Translations under genes and position numbers: made by a program
NCBI GenBank assembly: GCA_942159475.1
Contig: OW804096.1
Coordinates: forward strand, 11,705,871-11,769,870
Reading direction: 5' to 3'
Source: Sthenelais limicola
Lineage: Eukaryota; Annelida; Polychaeta; Phyllodocida; Sigalionidae
DNA length: 64,000 nucleotides
Shown: positions 34,326 through 46,235 of the stretch, in pieces
Position numbering within the stretch: the stretch's first letter is position 1
How the letters are laid out: each line of letters starts with the position of its first letter
The notes under the pieces: model-generated
Told to the model about the DNA's origin: nothing
The model's database searches: none
Seen by the model: only the letters and a program-made list of their open reading frames with translations

Positions 34326-36393
34326 ACAGCAATCACTCAAGCGTGTTAAACTGTAAAGCCACCTGGGCCCTCTCTCATGATCGTGTCTTTTCAAATACAG
34401 TGATTTGGGGCGCATCCTTGGGACAACCAAAAATGTGCGGGCCCCTGCTTTAGGACAGGACAGCCACTATCCAACTGCTGTCCGAGCGGAGTAAGCTAAC
34501 TCGTGCGAATTTCGCCTAGCTATCCAATCCCTTAGTATCACATGCACGGGACCAGATTTGGAGCAGGTTGGGACACAGTTTTAACCAGGTTAGGACCAGA
34601 TGATTTTTGTTTTTCGTGTGAACCACGAGAGGGCAAGGCAGGGGTGGGGAGGTGGGATATTTGAGTCTAAATTAACGTATCGCCAGGCGCTGACCGCGTG
34701 GGGAGATTAGCTAATCACATACCTTCAAACCATAAACAGATGACCGCCATGTGTGCGTCCCATCACCCCAACCCAAACCGGACCACAAACAAGGGTCACC
34801 TACAGTGTGTACTGCTATAGGACTACACATTGTACACAGAGAATAACAACTGGACCGACCGGCGTCAACTGGCATATTCATTTGAGTCACGCCCACTTAC
34901 TTATCGACACTACCAGTAGATTAACTGATGGTCCGCCGATCCGCCCAAAATGCTATTTACCGACCTCCAATCCACCCAAACAATGTTTCCAGGCCTAGGG
35001 AAATTATATAGACTGCGATTACCTCCAATATATCAAGGTCTTTCTGGTATAATAAGTGAGAAATAACCGATTCCCCGACCGAACAGACATTTTACCCTGC
35101 GTACGGCCACATGGCATCCTCGGTCCCAGGCTCGGCATACGTTCGGGTAAACTTGGAGAATATGGTTTCTGACCCTCCCACCAGGTAGCGCCACCGTATG
35201 ATGTGCAAACATGGGCGATGACTCCGATGTTTTGCACGTAGATATAACAATAAAATAAAACGATTTTGGAGGTTGGTGGGCGGGATGGCGAAGGCTTTTT
35301 AAATAGCCTAACGTTTCATTATCCGCCAAACAGTATCATATCCTAGTTAATTTAAGAGTTGTTTGTTGTGACGATAGTGGACCCTAGTGCCAGTCACCCT
35401 CTAGATTTCTCCGGATTTTTATAATTGCAAAAGCAGGAAATTCAAATGGGAGGCAAATTATATTTTCCAGTTCCAGTTGTATTTTAGTCAAAAACTATAG
35501 AGGAATTTGTCCTTGTAGGCCTAGATAACATCTACGGGCCTGCATTTATCTCCTCATCTTCCCACTATGGTTGGGTAGTTGATTCCATAATGTTGACTCC
35601 CGTTAAAAGCACTTGGCCTCACCTTTTTTCACCTTTGGGTATTGGATGTTTTGAACTTAGTACATTTTCTACCTCTTAAATTTAGTGTCTTAAATTGATA
35701 CACCAACATATTATACATCAGTAGCCATCAAAACAGACTCACTGATTATCTACCCATCATGGCAATTCTTAAAAAATAACCCATTCATCAGATTTTCTTA
35801 TGCACTGACATTAATGCACTGACATTAAATCACAGACCATATTCATTGTGCAACTGCACACTTCTCGAACCGCATACTTCCTGGACCATAGGGAACTGTA
35901 GAGATCATCCATGTAAATACTGGGCATACCCATTGATGCATCACATTTTAGGTTTACTTTAATCCCCCCATTCTCCTCATGGTGATTGAGGAGAATGGTG
36001 AAGTAAACTTTGAAGGTCCCTGTGTTTGCTGCGATTTAATGATTCAAATTAATCCTAAAAATATACCTTGCGTCTGCAATCTATTTCTATAATATGTGAA
36101 TGCAGGACTTCTAATTCTGCACGCTTCCTGGATGTCCCCTGTTTTAAACAGTTAGTAACCTACACATAAACATTCACATATAAAAACATATTTCCCCGCC
36201 AGTATTAGGGTTATAATTAGTATTGATATCAATCTGTGTACTCTATTCCACTTCACAGGATGCTGGGAAAAATTAAAACTTGGTGAATATCACTTTGTTC
36301 TTGTTATTCTTTGTCTTCCACATTCTCTCATGAGTATATACACTTGGGCACCCTATTGGTGACACTGATAAAAAAAGCAGATGGGATTAAGCC
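34326..36393. other. No gene seen
   Basis: Frames are short and without domains. 34370-35340 is richer in CpG than its neighbours. A short inverted pair, CCCCATTCTCCTCAT and GAGGAGAATGG, occurs near 35965-35998. The 3' flank of the fucosyltransferase gene occupies the right end. Confidence 0.4.
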
Positions 36394-39203
36394 TCATAAT
36401 CTACCCATTAATTTATCAACAAGGTTATTGTCACAGAGTTTGGCGTTTGGCGTTTGGAGTTTCCCCCAGTCTAGTTGTCGTGGTTTAGCCATGTATTGTT
36501 CATCATAAAGCTTTGTGCACACATCACACATGTCAACATTACCGGCACGGACCTCTGTCACATCTGTATACTCTCGCCATGCATGATAAGCAAGATATTT
36601 CTTCTCATCATTTACCAACACCTGCAAGAACTCAGACAAGTGTTTAGGTGAGTTAAAGTTCCTAGCATCTATAAATGAGTTTGGGGGAAATATTCCACTA
36701 TAATATACCTGTCCACTTAGTCCACCAAACACTATTGGTATCATCCCTGTCTGCAGGGCTCTGAAGGGCTTTAGAGATATGTAGTCCTTACATGCTGAAT
36801 TCTCAAACGCAAGATAGAATTTGTATTCACCAGATTTAGCAGCATGATCATAACAAGCAACACTGTTATGTCCTGTTTCAGGAGGACATCTTGTACCACA
36901 GCGGCCGTAGACGTCTACACTAATATATATATATATAATCATTTTTATTTCAACACATATTATACATATGACGATTTCACATTCAAAATTGTACATATAT
37001 TGTAATGCATTAAAATAGGGTGAACACCCTCTAAAAACTAGGTTTTCCTGGCGACCCTTAAAATAAATAAATAATTGCTTCATTAATTCCTTCATAGTGT
37101 CTCTGATTGTTCGTTGTTTCAGCAATTTTTTTCTTATTTATTATTATTATAGTCACTTGAGTCTATCATTGTTCGTATTTCTCTTTTCATGAGTTTTAAA
37201 GTTCTTTATATGTCATCCTCATGTCTTGCTGATGTCTTGATGTCTTCATCTGTGATGTCAGTGTACATAAATAAATTCAAGTCAAGCTTATCATTGTAAA
37301 ATTAGATAGTTCAGTTTTCATTAGTAATAGAAACTTGTTGCAATTTTGCAGTTGGGCTGCTTAATATTACTTGTATTTCTATGTTATCTCCACCTATTCT
37401 TTATTTACTATGTAATGATAATGAAGATATTCCTTGACAATCTCTATGTTATGTACAAATGTTAAGTATTGCTGATTCTTATTCTCATATTAGGATATCA
37501 CATCTTGATATCTCACCCATTTTGAAGTTTACAAGTGTAAGCTATACATTTCTTTGCTCATTCTAAGCTGTACTGCTTATTTTTACCCGTGGTCTTGTAC
37601 TATCTCCATTTACTGGTTACTTATCAGAAAGTTTATAAAGATGATATTACTTGACAACCTCGATGTTATGCACATATCAATTTGCATATTACAATCCCAT
37701 ATCTTAAGAATTCCAACCGACCAACAATACAGTTGATCATCCTAGTAGATAGATATTTCCGACATTCAATACAGTTGATCATCCATAATAGATATATATT
37801 TATGAAGATCCAACAACTATTTATTCTAGTTTCACCTTGGTTCTCAATGTTGACAATTGATTAACAGTGTTAAATTATAAATCTTAAAGTACTCACATTG
37901 ACTAAAGAGTCAATATACCCAATTCCACCCTCTACTCACATCAATGTATATATATATTGTCGTTGTATCGACCTTCACTTTCTCTGGGTTCTATAATTCC
38001 CAGTTTCTTACCCCCTATATTGTTATACCCTTTAAGACGATTCACAATTCGGGACATCAACTTCATTTTTCAAAAACTGGTCAAATTCAAAGTGATACCT
38101 ATTCTTCAAGTAGCTTTTAAATTCCTTCAAGGAAGGTGTTAACTGAATTTTTGGATCTAATTTGTTCCAAAGTTCAGGTATACTGTAAAGAAAGGATTTC
38201 CTGAATATTTCATTTTTAGGACGAGTATAAACAAGCTTCTTCCCACTAGACAGTCTCCGCAGACAGACTTGTCTAGTGTCTATATTCTTCTCCACTCTAG
38301 ATTTCATAAACGCACGTTCTAATATATGAGTGTCCCTCCTTGTTTGTAAGGTAGGTATTTTTAGTTCTTTATGTACCATTTCAGTACTATAAAGTCTCGG
38401 AAGGTGCAATATAATCTTAAATGAAGAATTCTGCAATGTTTGCAGTTTTTGAAGTTGTTTCTTTGCAGCCGAGTTATAAAAAACATCACCATAGTCAATA
38501 ATTGGCCGAATCATGGTTTTATAAATCGACAGGAGCACTGACTTATTGCACACACTGTAAAGCTTTGTATTTTGTGCACACACTGTAAAGCTTTATATTT
38601 CTTGAGCTCATCAATATAGAGATGTCGCCTGCTGGTGGCATTGCAGTTACTTGCCACCAACAGTACCTTGTTGCCTACAGTTGTCTTGTTCTTTAGCTGT
38701 GGTAGATCTCCTAACTGTAGCTTAGCCTTACCAGGGAGTAGTTTATCATGGACAATTCTGATGTCTGAGCCCGCCATGTAGGTATAACTCCAGTTGTAGA
38801 AATTACCCTCTACAAATGACTCTCCTCTATGAGGTGGAGACTCCACTGAGAAGGCAACATATATTTGATTAGGCTTGCGCTTGGCAGGAGGGTTTTGTGG
38901 ATCCCGGGTGTGGAATATCAGAGCATCATAATCCTCAGGTTTCCCTTCACTATCACCAGTAAGGTGACACTTAAAGGGTGAACAGTCTAGCTCTTTGGGT
39001 CTGAGAAATTTCTCATCACCAAAAAAGGTTGTCCAGTAAAGGATGGACTTGATGCGAAGCTGGTAGAAAGGTTGTTTGGTGGTGTGTCTGATGTGTTGAA
39101 GGGTAGGAGTGGAGGAGTTGAGATTTCCTATGCTTGTGTAGTCAACCAGCAAGAAGAGGACAGCACAACCCATGAAGCGAAGGCAGTATTTATGTGAGCG
39201 CAT
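36394..39203 (-). CDS. Alpha-1,3-fucosyltransferase (GT10 family), two coding exons
   Basis: On the - strand, exon A runs 39203-38584 and exon B 36919-36394 (acceptor ATATTAG; donor CA|GTGTGT), giving 381 residues, a normal length for the family. It is a type II Golgi protein: a short basic cytoplasmic end, a membrane anchor MGCAVLFLLV (about residues 11-20), a stem, then the catalytic region. Family motifs are FYNWSYTYMAGSDI and VASNCNATSRR in exon A and VDVYGRCG, YKFYLAFENSACKDYISLK (the GDP-fucose-binding signature) and SGIFPPNSFIDARNF in exon B. It should transfer fucose from GDP-fucose to N-acetylglucosamine of glycans. CTGTTTACAG ahead of the ATG marks an acceptor, so a non-coding first exon lies upstream. 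The usual DYITEK is DYISLK here. Close paralogues cannot be told apart from sequence alone. Confidence 0.87.
36920..38031 (-). other. Fucosyltransferase intron, part without a feature
   Basis: AT-rich intron sequence with repeated words such as ATACAGTTGATCATCC at about 37728 and 37771. No gene was seen. Confidence 0.6.
38032..38560 (-). pseudogene. LINE C-terminal remnant in fucosyltransferase intron
   Basis: A 170-residue open frame on the - strand reads SIYKTMIRPIIDYGDVFYNS, QTLQNSSFKIIL and ELWNKLDPKI. These are the region after the catalytic box of CR1/Jockey-type reverse transcriptases (K-x-x-R-P-x-x-x-Y-G, then the leucine-rich helix, then the W-N-x-L motif). It lies in the same orientation as the host gene and abuts the exon A donor. 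The word GCACACACTGTAAAGCTTT occurs twice in tandem at the junction (about 38549 and 38576). Confidence 0.8.
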
Positions 39204-39304
39204 TGCAACCTGTAAACAGAGAGCCACAAGTGTATATATGTGTATATTTGTACTCTTGGTTGGGAGATTTACATATGCACCCATTGCAGACTCAAACCAT
39301 TTAT

Positions 39305-39708
39305 GATGTGTTCTAGGGAAATGAGTCATAAGTCGCAAAATTGATATTTTTTAAAGTGTTTATTCTACAAGATCACTTTATTGGAATGTTCTGATTTTGG
39401 GGAATTCATCACTTATAGTTATATTGACCGATGTATCAAATTTCAGGACGATGTATGTATTATATCCTTTCGTTTTAAAGGTCAACATATGGAGTATATT
39501 TGGTTACTTTACTGGTTATTGCCCCCCAGAAATTTTGTTAACATTTTTATTAAAAATTACAAATATCAAACTTAAAATCTGGAAATACTTATTAGATTAT
39601 TAGACTGTTTACTATCATAAGAATCCACTTGATCTCTTTTTTCCAAATATGATGGTATCTTGAAATCTATTTTTTGCGACTTATGACTCATTTTTCCTGA
39701 AACACATC
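39305..39708. mobile_element. MITE family A, copy 6 (reference copy)
   Basis: 404 bp from GATGTGTTCTAGGGAAATGA to TTTTTCCTGAAACACATC, with inner inverted motifs AAGTCGCAAAAT and TTTTGCGACTT. It is flanked by a perfect 8-bp target duplication CCATTTAT (39297-39304 and 39709-39716). No frame with a transposase. Eight-base duplications fit hAT-type or similar transposases; the end sequence does not settle which. It lies about 95 bp upstream of the acceptor of the fucosyltransferase coding exon. Confidence 0.9.
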
Positions 39709-39936
39709 CCATTTATCCCAGAAAGTAACCCCTTAGCACTATGATAAATGACCACCATTGGAAAGTGCATTATAAAGTTATAAAAAATGGCCTCACATGT
39801 ATGCTACCCCCTAGAAACATCAATATCTATTTATCTTTATTATATATTTATTCTATTACAACAAGATTCCCCACGAAACATCTTCACTTGTCACTTGTAC
39901 ACATTTAAATCTGCAGGCAAACTTGCCCCTCAACCT

Positions 39937-40015
39937 AGACAAGCACTGATAGCAGAGTGGTTAGTGACCTAGAGAATGAAAGGTCATGGTTTCAATTTCC
40001 CCATTGGGACATGCT
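39937..40015 (+). repeat. tRNA-derived sequence, probable SINE head
   Basis: GATAGCAGAGTGGTTAGTGA resembles an A box with D-arm, and CATGGTTTCAATTTCC a B box, about 30 bases apart. Pairing of the acceptor arm is not seen, so it is a SINE-like fragment. Confidence 0.5.
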
Positions 40016-40244
40016 TTTTCAAATTATTCATCAAAGTGACATATAGTGCACTTCAAGTTGTTATCATGACGTGATTTAGACGAGATTCTGGGATGTATTT
40101 TTCCCCTATGGACCCCTGCTGTGCCTTATGATCACTGGTCTGCCGGGATCTATTGTTTTTGGAGCCCTCTCCTCGCGCTTCCGGTAACGCGCAATGCATA
40201 TTCTCCATAAGCGGGTGCCAACATCTATCATCACATCTAAAAGC

Positions 40245-40364
40245 AATAATTCCCTCGGTTTTGTCTGCTCGTGGGTACCGTTGCCTGAGGGAAGTTCTCG
40301 GGCAAGCCCTCGAACTTCCCTCAGGCAATGGTACCCGCGAGCAGACAAAACCGAGAGAATTATT
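40245..40364. repeat. 120-bp near-perfect palindrome
   Basis: Arms of 53 bp begin AATAATTCCCTCGGTTTTGT and end GAGAATTATT, with three mismatches and a 13-base loop TCGGGCAAGCCCT. The loop and the inner CTTCCCTCAGGC words resemble the foldback at 22903, so it may be a related element reduced to its arms. Confidence 0.9.
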
Positions 40365-40564
40365 TCTTAATTAGTCAAAAATCATCCAATAATCTTATGA
40401 ACTTGAGAGAGAACTGTTTTTGCTCTCTAACTCTTTTACATAACTTAAAATACTTTTAGATTGTCATACCTGTAATGTTGGGGGAATGCTATTGTCTGGG
40501 ATTCCAGTCACACTCGTACAACTCGTACTAGCAGAACTGACACCTAGAGCCATGTGGCTTCGAT

Positions 40565-41245
40565 GGCTGTATTAGGTACATGGATGCACATATGGGGTAC
40601 ATGGACGTGTGTCTGGGGTACATGGATGGATGTAAGGGGATATATGGATGGTTGTAGGGGGGTATATGGCTGGATGTAGGGGGGTACATGGATGGTTGTA
40701 GGGGGTAACATGGATGGATGTAGGGGTATATGGATGGTTGTAGGGGGGTATATGGATGGATGTAGGGGGGTATATGGCTGGATGTAGGGGGGTACATGGA
40801 TGGTTGTAGGGGGTAACATGGATGGATGTAGGGGGGTATATGGCTGGTTGTAGGGGGGTATAAGGATGGATGTAGGGGGGTATATGGCTGGATGTAGGGG
40901 GTACATGGATGGATGTAGGGGGATATATGGCTGGTTGTAGGGGGGTATATGGCTGGATGTAGCGGGGTATATGGATGGTTGTAGGGGGTAACATGGATGG
41001 ATGTAGGGGGATATATGGCTGGTTGTAGGGGGGTATATGGATGGATGTAGGGGGGTACATGGATGGTTGTAGGGGGGTATATGGATGGTTGTAGGGGGGT
41101 ATATGGATGGATGTAGGAGGGTACATGGATGGTTGTAGGGGGGTATATGGATGGTTGTAGGGGGGTATATGGATGGTTGTAGGGGGGTATATGGATGGTT
41201 GTAGGGGGGTATATGGATGGATGTAGGAGGGTACATGGATGGATG
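40565..41245. repeat. 22-bp minisatellite, about 30 units
   Basis: Units alternate TATATGGATGGTTGTAGGGG with GGATGGATGTAGGGGGGTAC or GGATGGTTGTAGGGGGTAAC. Strong G-runs lie on the + strand. Three long minus-strand frames (Pro/Tyr/His repeats) exist because the period is not a multiple of three and stops are rare; they are not genes. Confidence 0.95.
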
Positions 41246-41846
41246 GGGTTTGTTGCATCCCAAAGTAGACATGTACCAATGACGAAATCGGTACTGTCTA
41301 TTCCTCTTTGGTACAAGCTATTTCACTCACTACAAATCCTTTTCCAAATCCTCACATCCTATTTCCGGGCGGATTTGACTATTTCCCTGAGATATCCACC
41401 AGAGAAAAGTATATCCCTGCACCTTCTACCTATTTCCCTTACATAAAAAGCTATGTCCTCCTGCAGGGATCCCCATTTCCAGATCGGGTGACTATTTTAC
41501 CCCTGGTACACTCCTTTTGTCTCTGTACCAAAGGGGGCATCAGCACACAAACCTACACAAGCATCTGTTATGTAACACATGGCCACTGTGTGTGGCTCCC
41601 AGTTGCATGCATGAGTAATCACTGACCAGTGGTCACAATAGCAACTAGACTACAGCTTGTCTCCTTCCCTGCCACACTGTCTTCTCTTCCTTTCTCTTTC
41701 TCCCTCTCGCCCTCACCCTCCCTCTCCCGCTCTACCTCCCTCTCCCTCTCAACCCCATATTGTTTCATTGGATTATAAATATATGTTGGCTTAGGAATAC
41801 ATTGTGGTACATTTGGGTGAAAGGTCTGAGAATAGCCTAAGACAAT
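41246..41846. other. Unique stretch between two minisatellite blocks
   Basis: Includes a C/T-rich microsatellite-like run at 41690-41755 (CCCTCTCC words). No convincing frame or RNA gene. Confidence 0.45.
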
Positions 41847-41986
41847 GGATATTCCAAAAAGGAAAAGGATATTCCAAAAAGGAAAAGGATATTCCAAAAA
41901 GGAAAAGGATATTCCAAAAAGGAAAAGGATATTCCAAAAAGGAAAAGAATATTCCAAAAAGGAAAAGGATATTCCAAAAAGAAAAG
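41847..41986. repeat. 20-bp tandem repeat, seven units
   Basis: Seven copies of GATATTCCAAAAAGGAAAAG, nearly identical. A decayed relative (GATATTCAAAAAAAGACAAG) occurs alone at about 44728. Confidence 0.95.
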
Positions 41987-42044
41987 CCTTGGATATTTGG
42001 GATTTTTCCTATTTCACATAGATATCCTCTCAGATTGGGGACAA

Positions 42045-42220
42045 AACAGGGTTCATGGATGGATGTACGGGGTATATGGATGGTTGTACGGGGGTATATG
42101 TATGAATGTAGGGGGATATACATGGATGGATGGGGTACATGGATGGATGTATGGGGTATATGGATTGATGCATGGGGCACATGGAGGGATGTATAGATCA
42201 GTACCTGGATCGATGTATGG
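42045..42220. repeat. Degenerate minisatellite related to 40565-41245
   Basis: ATGGATGGATGTACGGGGTA, ATGGATGGTTGTACGGGGGT and similar words, more diverged than the main array 800 bases to the left. Confidence 0.85.
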
Positions 42221-44171
42221 GTACCAAAAATAAAGAATTTAAAGCTATAGACAGAGAAAGAGAATGATAGCGAGAGAAAACCTATAAATAAGTAAGAATT
42301 TGACTATATGATATACTAGCAAAGTACCCATTCTCTGGACAGTTAGCCTCTTTCTCTTACTCTGTCTCCCCTATTCCTCTCTTCCTACCTCTCCCACTCT
42401 CACTTTCCCTGTCCCTAGCCTCCTTCTTCTCTCCCCTGCCCTATCCTCTGTCACTCCTCGTTTCTCTTTTTATTTCTCCCTCTCCCTATCTGATTCCTCC
42501 CACCCTCTCCCTTCACTTTTTTGCTTTTCCCCTTCCCCTCACCATATGGCTAGTGAACATTGTCAGTTATAGTAACATGTGTGTGTTTATGTCACTTGAT
42601 TACCTTTATTATTGAAGCGAGAGCCAAATTGTGAACTGGTTAGTTAACCTATTGATCCACTGGTTTGAAACAAATGATGACCTGTGGTTATTACATTGGT
42701 GAGCGCCCACCAATATAAATATAGACTTAAAAGAAAGGCTCTACAGTATAAAACATAGTTATGGTAACATATGTTAGTGCTGATTAGAATTGATTACCTT
42801 TATTAATCTGTATGTAATAAAATAGTTGTTATCCTTGAACCATGGCATATTGAATGTACTTGTATGTTCTCTATGTTCTCGTGTGAACTAACATGGTGAG
42901 CGAGATTAGGTACAGATTGTTGTCATATTACCCATGACCTGTGTCATCTGCTGCTATTGCACATCGCACAAAATCCCATGATAGTGACTGGATCGCATGA
43001 CAGTGATCGGATTTCTGGCTTTTCGAGGCACGGTTATACGGTATGTACCTCACTCATAGAACTCATTTGAGGTCGCTGAACGCTCTGATTGTGAGTGGAG
43101 GGAGGACCATTCATTTTGTGTGGCTAGGGGAGAGGCAGTTCTAATCGTTAGATATGGAGTGGGGGTGGGATGGGGTTATGATGTATGATTTTGTACTCTT
43201 TATTTTAGTTATAATTGAAGAGCAATATAATATATTTGTTGTCACATGAATTGTATATTGCGTACTAAATCAGTAAGGGATGTTAATGATTTGATTTGCT
43301 TTAGAAATATTTCATTCAGGACAATGAATATTTTCATACATGGGTACAAATATTCTCAGAGCAGCACTGAATTACAATACCTTTACTGATAAGTTAAGAG
43401 TTAATTAACAATATGAAATAACTCTTAGGTTTGTGGATACAAAAAGTATATGATATAAGCTTTCACAAAATCATCAGATTTATAAGAAGTATTAAAATAT
43501 TTTGATACAATCAAGTCCGTCAAAATACTATGAAAGTATATTTGAGTTTGTAGATGTCAAATAAAATAGTAAGGACTTAGTACATAAACTTAGTCCAAAC
43601 AATATATTATAGCCCTCCCCTTCCTATACACGATGACCAGCATGCAGCAGACCTATCTGCAACTGAGGTGCATGCATGTGTAACACCGACCCCACCATAT
43701 TTTTTTTTAAAGCTTTTATTTATACTGGGTAGTTCAAGTCCCAGCAATAGGGCTTTTCACTTGCCCCAGATTTCTTTTGTACAGGATTTGGATATATACA
43801 GAGTATTTTACATAGGCAGTTCAAGTTGAAGAAAAGACACAAAGTACTAAAATACTAAAATTGTTAAATAATTTACAACATGAATGATAAAATAATTAAA
43901 TTTAATAAATTTATTAAAGAGAGGAGGATATTCGCTGTGCCACTCGTTGCTAGAGACTAGTTTCAGAGTGTTTTTTTTGTTTTTTGTTTTTGCGACAACT
44001 TTTTATTCAGAGACTAGCCTGCCATCTTGGCGATACAATACTAAGAGTCTGAAACGAAGGGAATGTGTTAGTGCGAAATGTCATTACCTAGTCACAATTT
44101 TTATCTAACGTAGAAGAGTAAGTTGTATACACTAATTACTAAACAAGAGAATTCAAGTGTTTCTTTAATTA
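42221..44171. other. No gene seen; possible LTR-end debris
   Basis: TTACATTGGTGAGCG at about 42691 and TAACATGGTGAGCG at about 42890 look like the junction of an LTR (ending CA) with a primer-binding site. No matching second LTR or coding region accompanies them. From 43700 a T-rich start and words such as TTTTATTTATACTGGG suggest an old minus-strand LINE tail. Confidence 0.35.
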
Positions 44172-44470
44172 CTAATTGTTCTTTCTTAAATCGATCAATT
44201 CGAGGATATCCTCTAATACTCTTTTCCATAGTTTCTTCTCCCCGCTGGAAGTTTTCTTTATGGAATGGGAGCATATCATAACCTTTATTCTCATTTTCAG
44301 CTCATACAGGGCTGATAATGGATCGATTCTGTCGTTGGCAAACAGTTTTTGTCTTTGAATAAAAGCTTTAGTGGCTAATATGACCCAATTTACGATTTTC
44401 GAGTTGAGATTGTTATCTTCTACACCAAACAATATATCTTTCTTTTTGATGACAACATGATTTCCTACTC
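44172..44470 (-). pseudogene. LINE C-terminal remnant
   Basis: The - strand encodes NSKIVNWVILATKAFIQRQK and YELKMRIKVMICSHSIKK, ending at a stop at 44172. It aligns by eye with NFILLCTRAFIHRRQ of the remnants at 23861 and 29234, so it belongs to the same or a close LINE family but a different copy. Only the last 85 or so residues remain. Confidence 0.65.
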
Positions 44471-44889
44471 TGTGGAGTAGTTTCAGAGTGTTGGCTTTCC
44501 TTCCTTTATTGAAAAGAAAATTATATCTAGGTGGGGTCGCTTACTTACACCACTGGCGTAGGAATACATTGAAGTACATTAGGGTGAAAAGGAATGACAT
44601 CAGACGGTGACTATGTGCACATGTTTTTCTGTGAGAAAAAGAAAATCCGAAATACAAGAAAGTATCTATTCGGATATTAAGATATCCATAAGTCATGTTG
44701 ATTATGGTTTAGGATATCTTAGAAAAGGAAAATGATATTCAAAAAAAGACAAGCGCCTAGACAGAGAGACAGACAGACTAAATACAGTAGATAATTGATA
44801 AATCATGTTTTAAATTTTGTATCATATAGCACATATTTGTATTTAGAAGGGAAACAAATCGGTAATTATTAAAAGAAATAAAATGAACA

Positions 44890-45404
44890 TTTTGTAGGGA
44901 AAGCTTGAAGCTTTCTCATAAGGATTAATCTCCCTATATTTAAACTGCCTGGCACCACCTAGGCTGGGGGCAGGGAGGGTGGTTAGCTATAGGATTAAGC
45001 GTGCTTTCTAGCATATTTCCAGGCATGTTTCTCTTCCTTAACATGTTTTTGCTTGCTATTTTATATGACAATGTACTCATAACCAATGGGGTTACAGGAC
45101 CTGAATGAGAGTATATAAGACGAGAGGTTTTGGGTGTACAGGCAGACTTGCTCCTGACTTCATTGCTGCTACACACCAGAACCTTCTCCTTAGACTCTCA
45201 GTCAGGGATTGTACTTGCCTTGGTATTATATATTTGATATACCTTGGAAATACACATCTTTGAAACTGAATTGACTATGTGAGTTGTGTTATACTTATTG
45301 AAACCTTCAGTGATCAGGCAGACAGGTCTAAAGTTATATTTGATTAGTAATTGCTAGTAATAGAGTCATTCCTAGTAATATGATTTGCTATAGTAATATT
45401 TACA
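44890..45404 (+). mobile_element. Possible solo LTR
   Basis: Contains GAGTATATAAGACGAG (TATA-like, about 45109). It ends TTTACA directly before TTGGTGGAGATGC, which resembles the primer-binding site of the large element at 52390 (TGGTGGAGAAC). The left boundary is a guess (TGTAGGGAAAGC, about 44895). No second LTR or internal region is present. Confidence 0.3.
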
Positions 45405-46068
45405 TTGGTGGAGATGCTTTGGGCCTGTGTCACATTATGCCTTGATATTCCCATCCCTTCAAATTCAATATCAAAAGGCTTCACTGTGTGGCGATATTTG
45501 TTACGCTTAATATTGTTAGGCCTGGCATTGGTAGTATGTATAGCATGAACGATATGTAATCAAGATTGGTTAGGTCATAGGAATGAATCTCAGGGATGTC
45601 ATCAAAAGAATAATGCCCTTTTCCTCCACAGGTATAGCAAATGAGATCGGTTGACTTTGTGGAAGTAATCGGCGCTGCATTTGCTAAACTGGTGGCATCA
45701 AAAATCAACACTGGGAATCTATTTGAAATCGAAATATATAAATCGGAACTTAATAGAGAGGGAGAGAGAGAGAAGGTCACAGAAGGAGGGAAGGGGGAGG
45801 AAAGAGAATGGGAGAGGAGAGATGCAAAGACACCTGAGGGTTACATAAGCCTATGGTGAAGATTGGGGTACAGCACTGACCCTGTGATGGACATAAAAGT
45901 CAGTGAGTTATGTAATCCGCTAAACAGTGTGACGTCATAGGTTGTTTACAAACACTCTCGCCACTCTCGCGCTCTTGGGAGCGGACAAGCTCTCGGATTT
46001 TCCATTTAAAACATATTTAAAACAGGACTAGTTGTAGACAGAAGGGTTTGTAGGAAAAAAGAGGTTTG
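45405..46068. other. No gene seen
   Basis: Short frames only; purine-rich at 45755-45830. It precedes the Mag-like element. Confidence 0.4.
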
Positions 46069-46073
46069 CACAT

Positions 46074-46204
46074 TGTGTAGATATCACTAACAGTGCCGCC
46101 ACCTACTGGCGAGTGTATCAACCTACTACCTCCATCTGAATAAAGTAACCAGTTGCTCATAAGTTGTCGTTGAGTCATGTTGTACTAGAAGCAGTATTAG
46201 CACA
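46074..46204 (+). repeat. 5' LTR of Mag-like element (131 bp)
   Basis: Identical to the 3' LTR except for three bases missing in CAACCTACTACC (CAACCTCCAACTACC in the 3' LTR). AATAAA lies in GAATAAAGTAACC. Very short for an LTR, so the near identity dates the insertion only loosely. Confidence 0.95.
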
Positions 46205-46217
46205 TGGTACCAGGAGT
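46205..46217 (+). promoter_or_regulatory. Presumed primer-binding site
   Basis: TGGTACCAGGAGT follows the LTR's terminal CA at once, and TGG is complementary to the CCA end of a tRNA. It resembles the complement of a methionine tRNA 3' end only partly, so the primer is not identified. Confidence 0.6.
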
Positions 46218-46235
46218 AAATGAAATAGAAGAGAA

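Noticed and set aside
33711..34336. Minus-strand frames of 85-177 residues
   Set aside because: They are translations of the 60-bp minisatellite.
40528..41316. Three overlapping minus-strand frames of 235-262 residues rich in Pro, Tyr and His
   Set aside because: All three frames of the same strand are open because a 22-bp repeat lacks stops; a repeat artefact.
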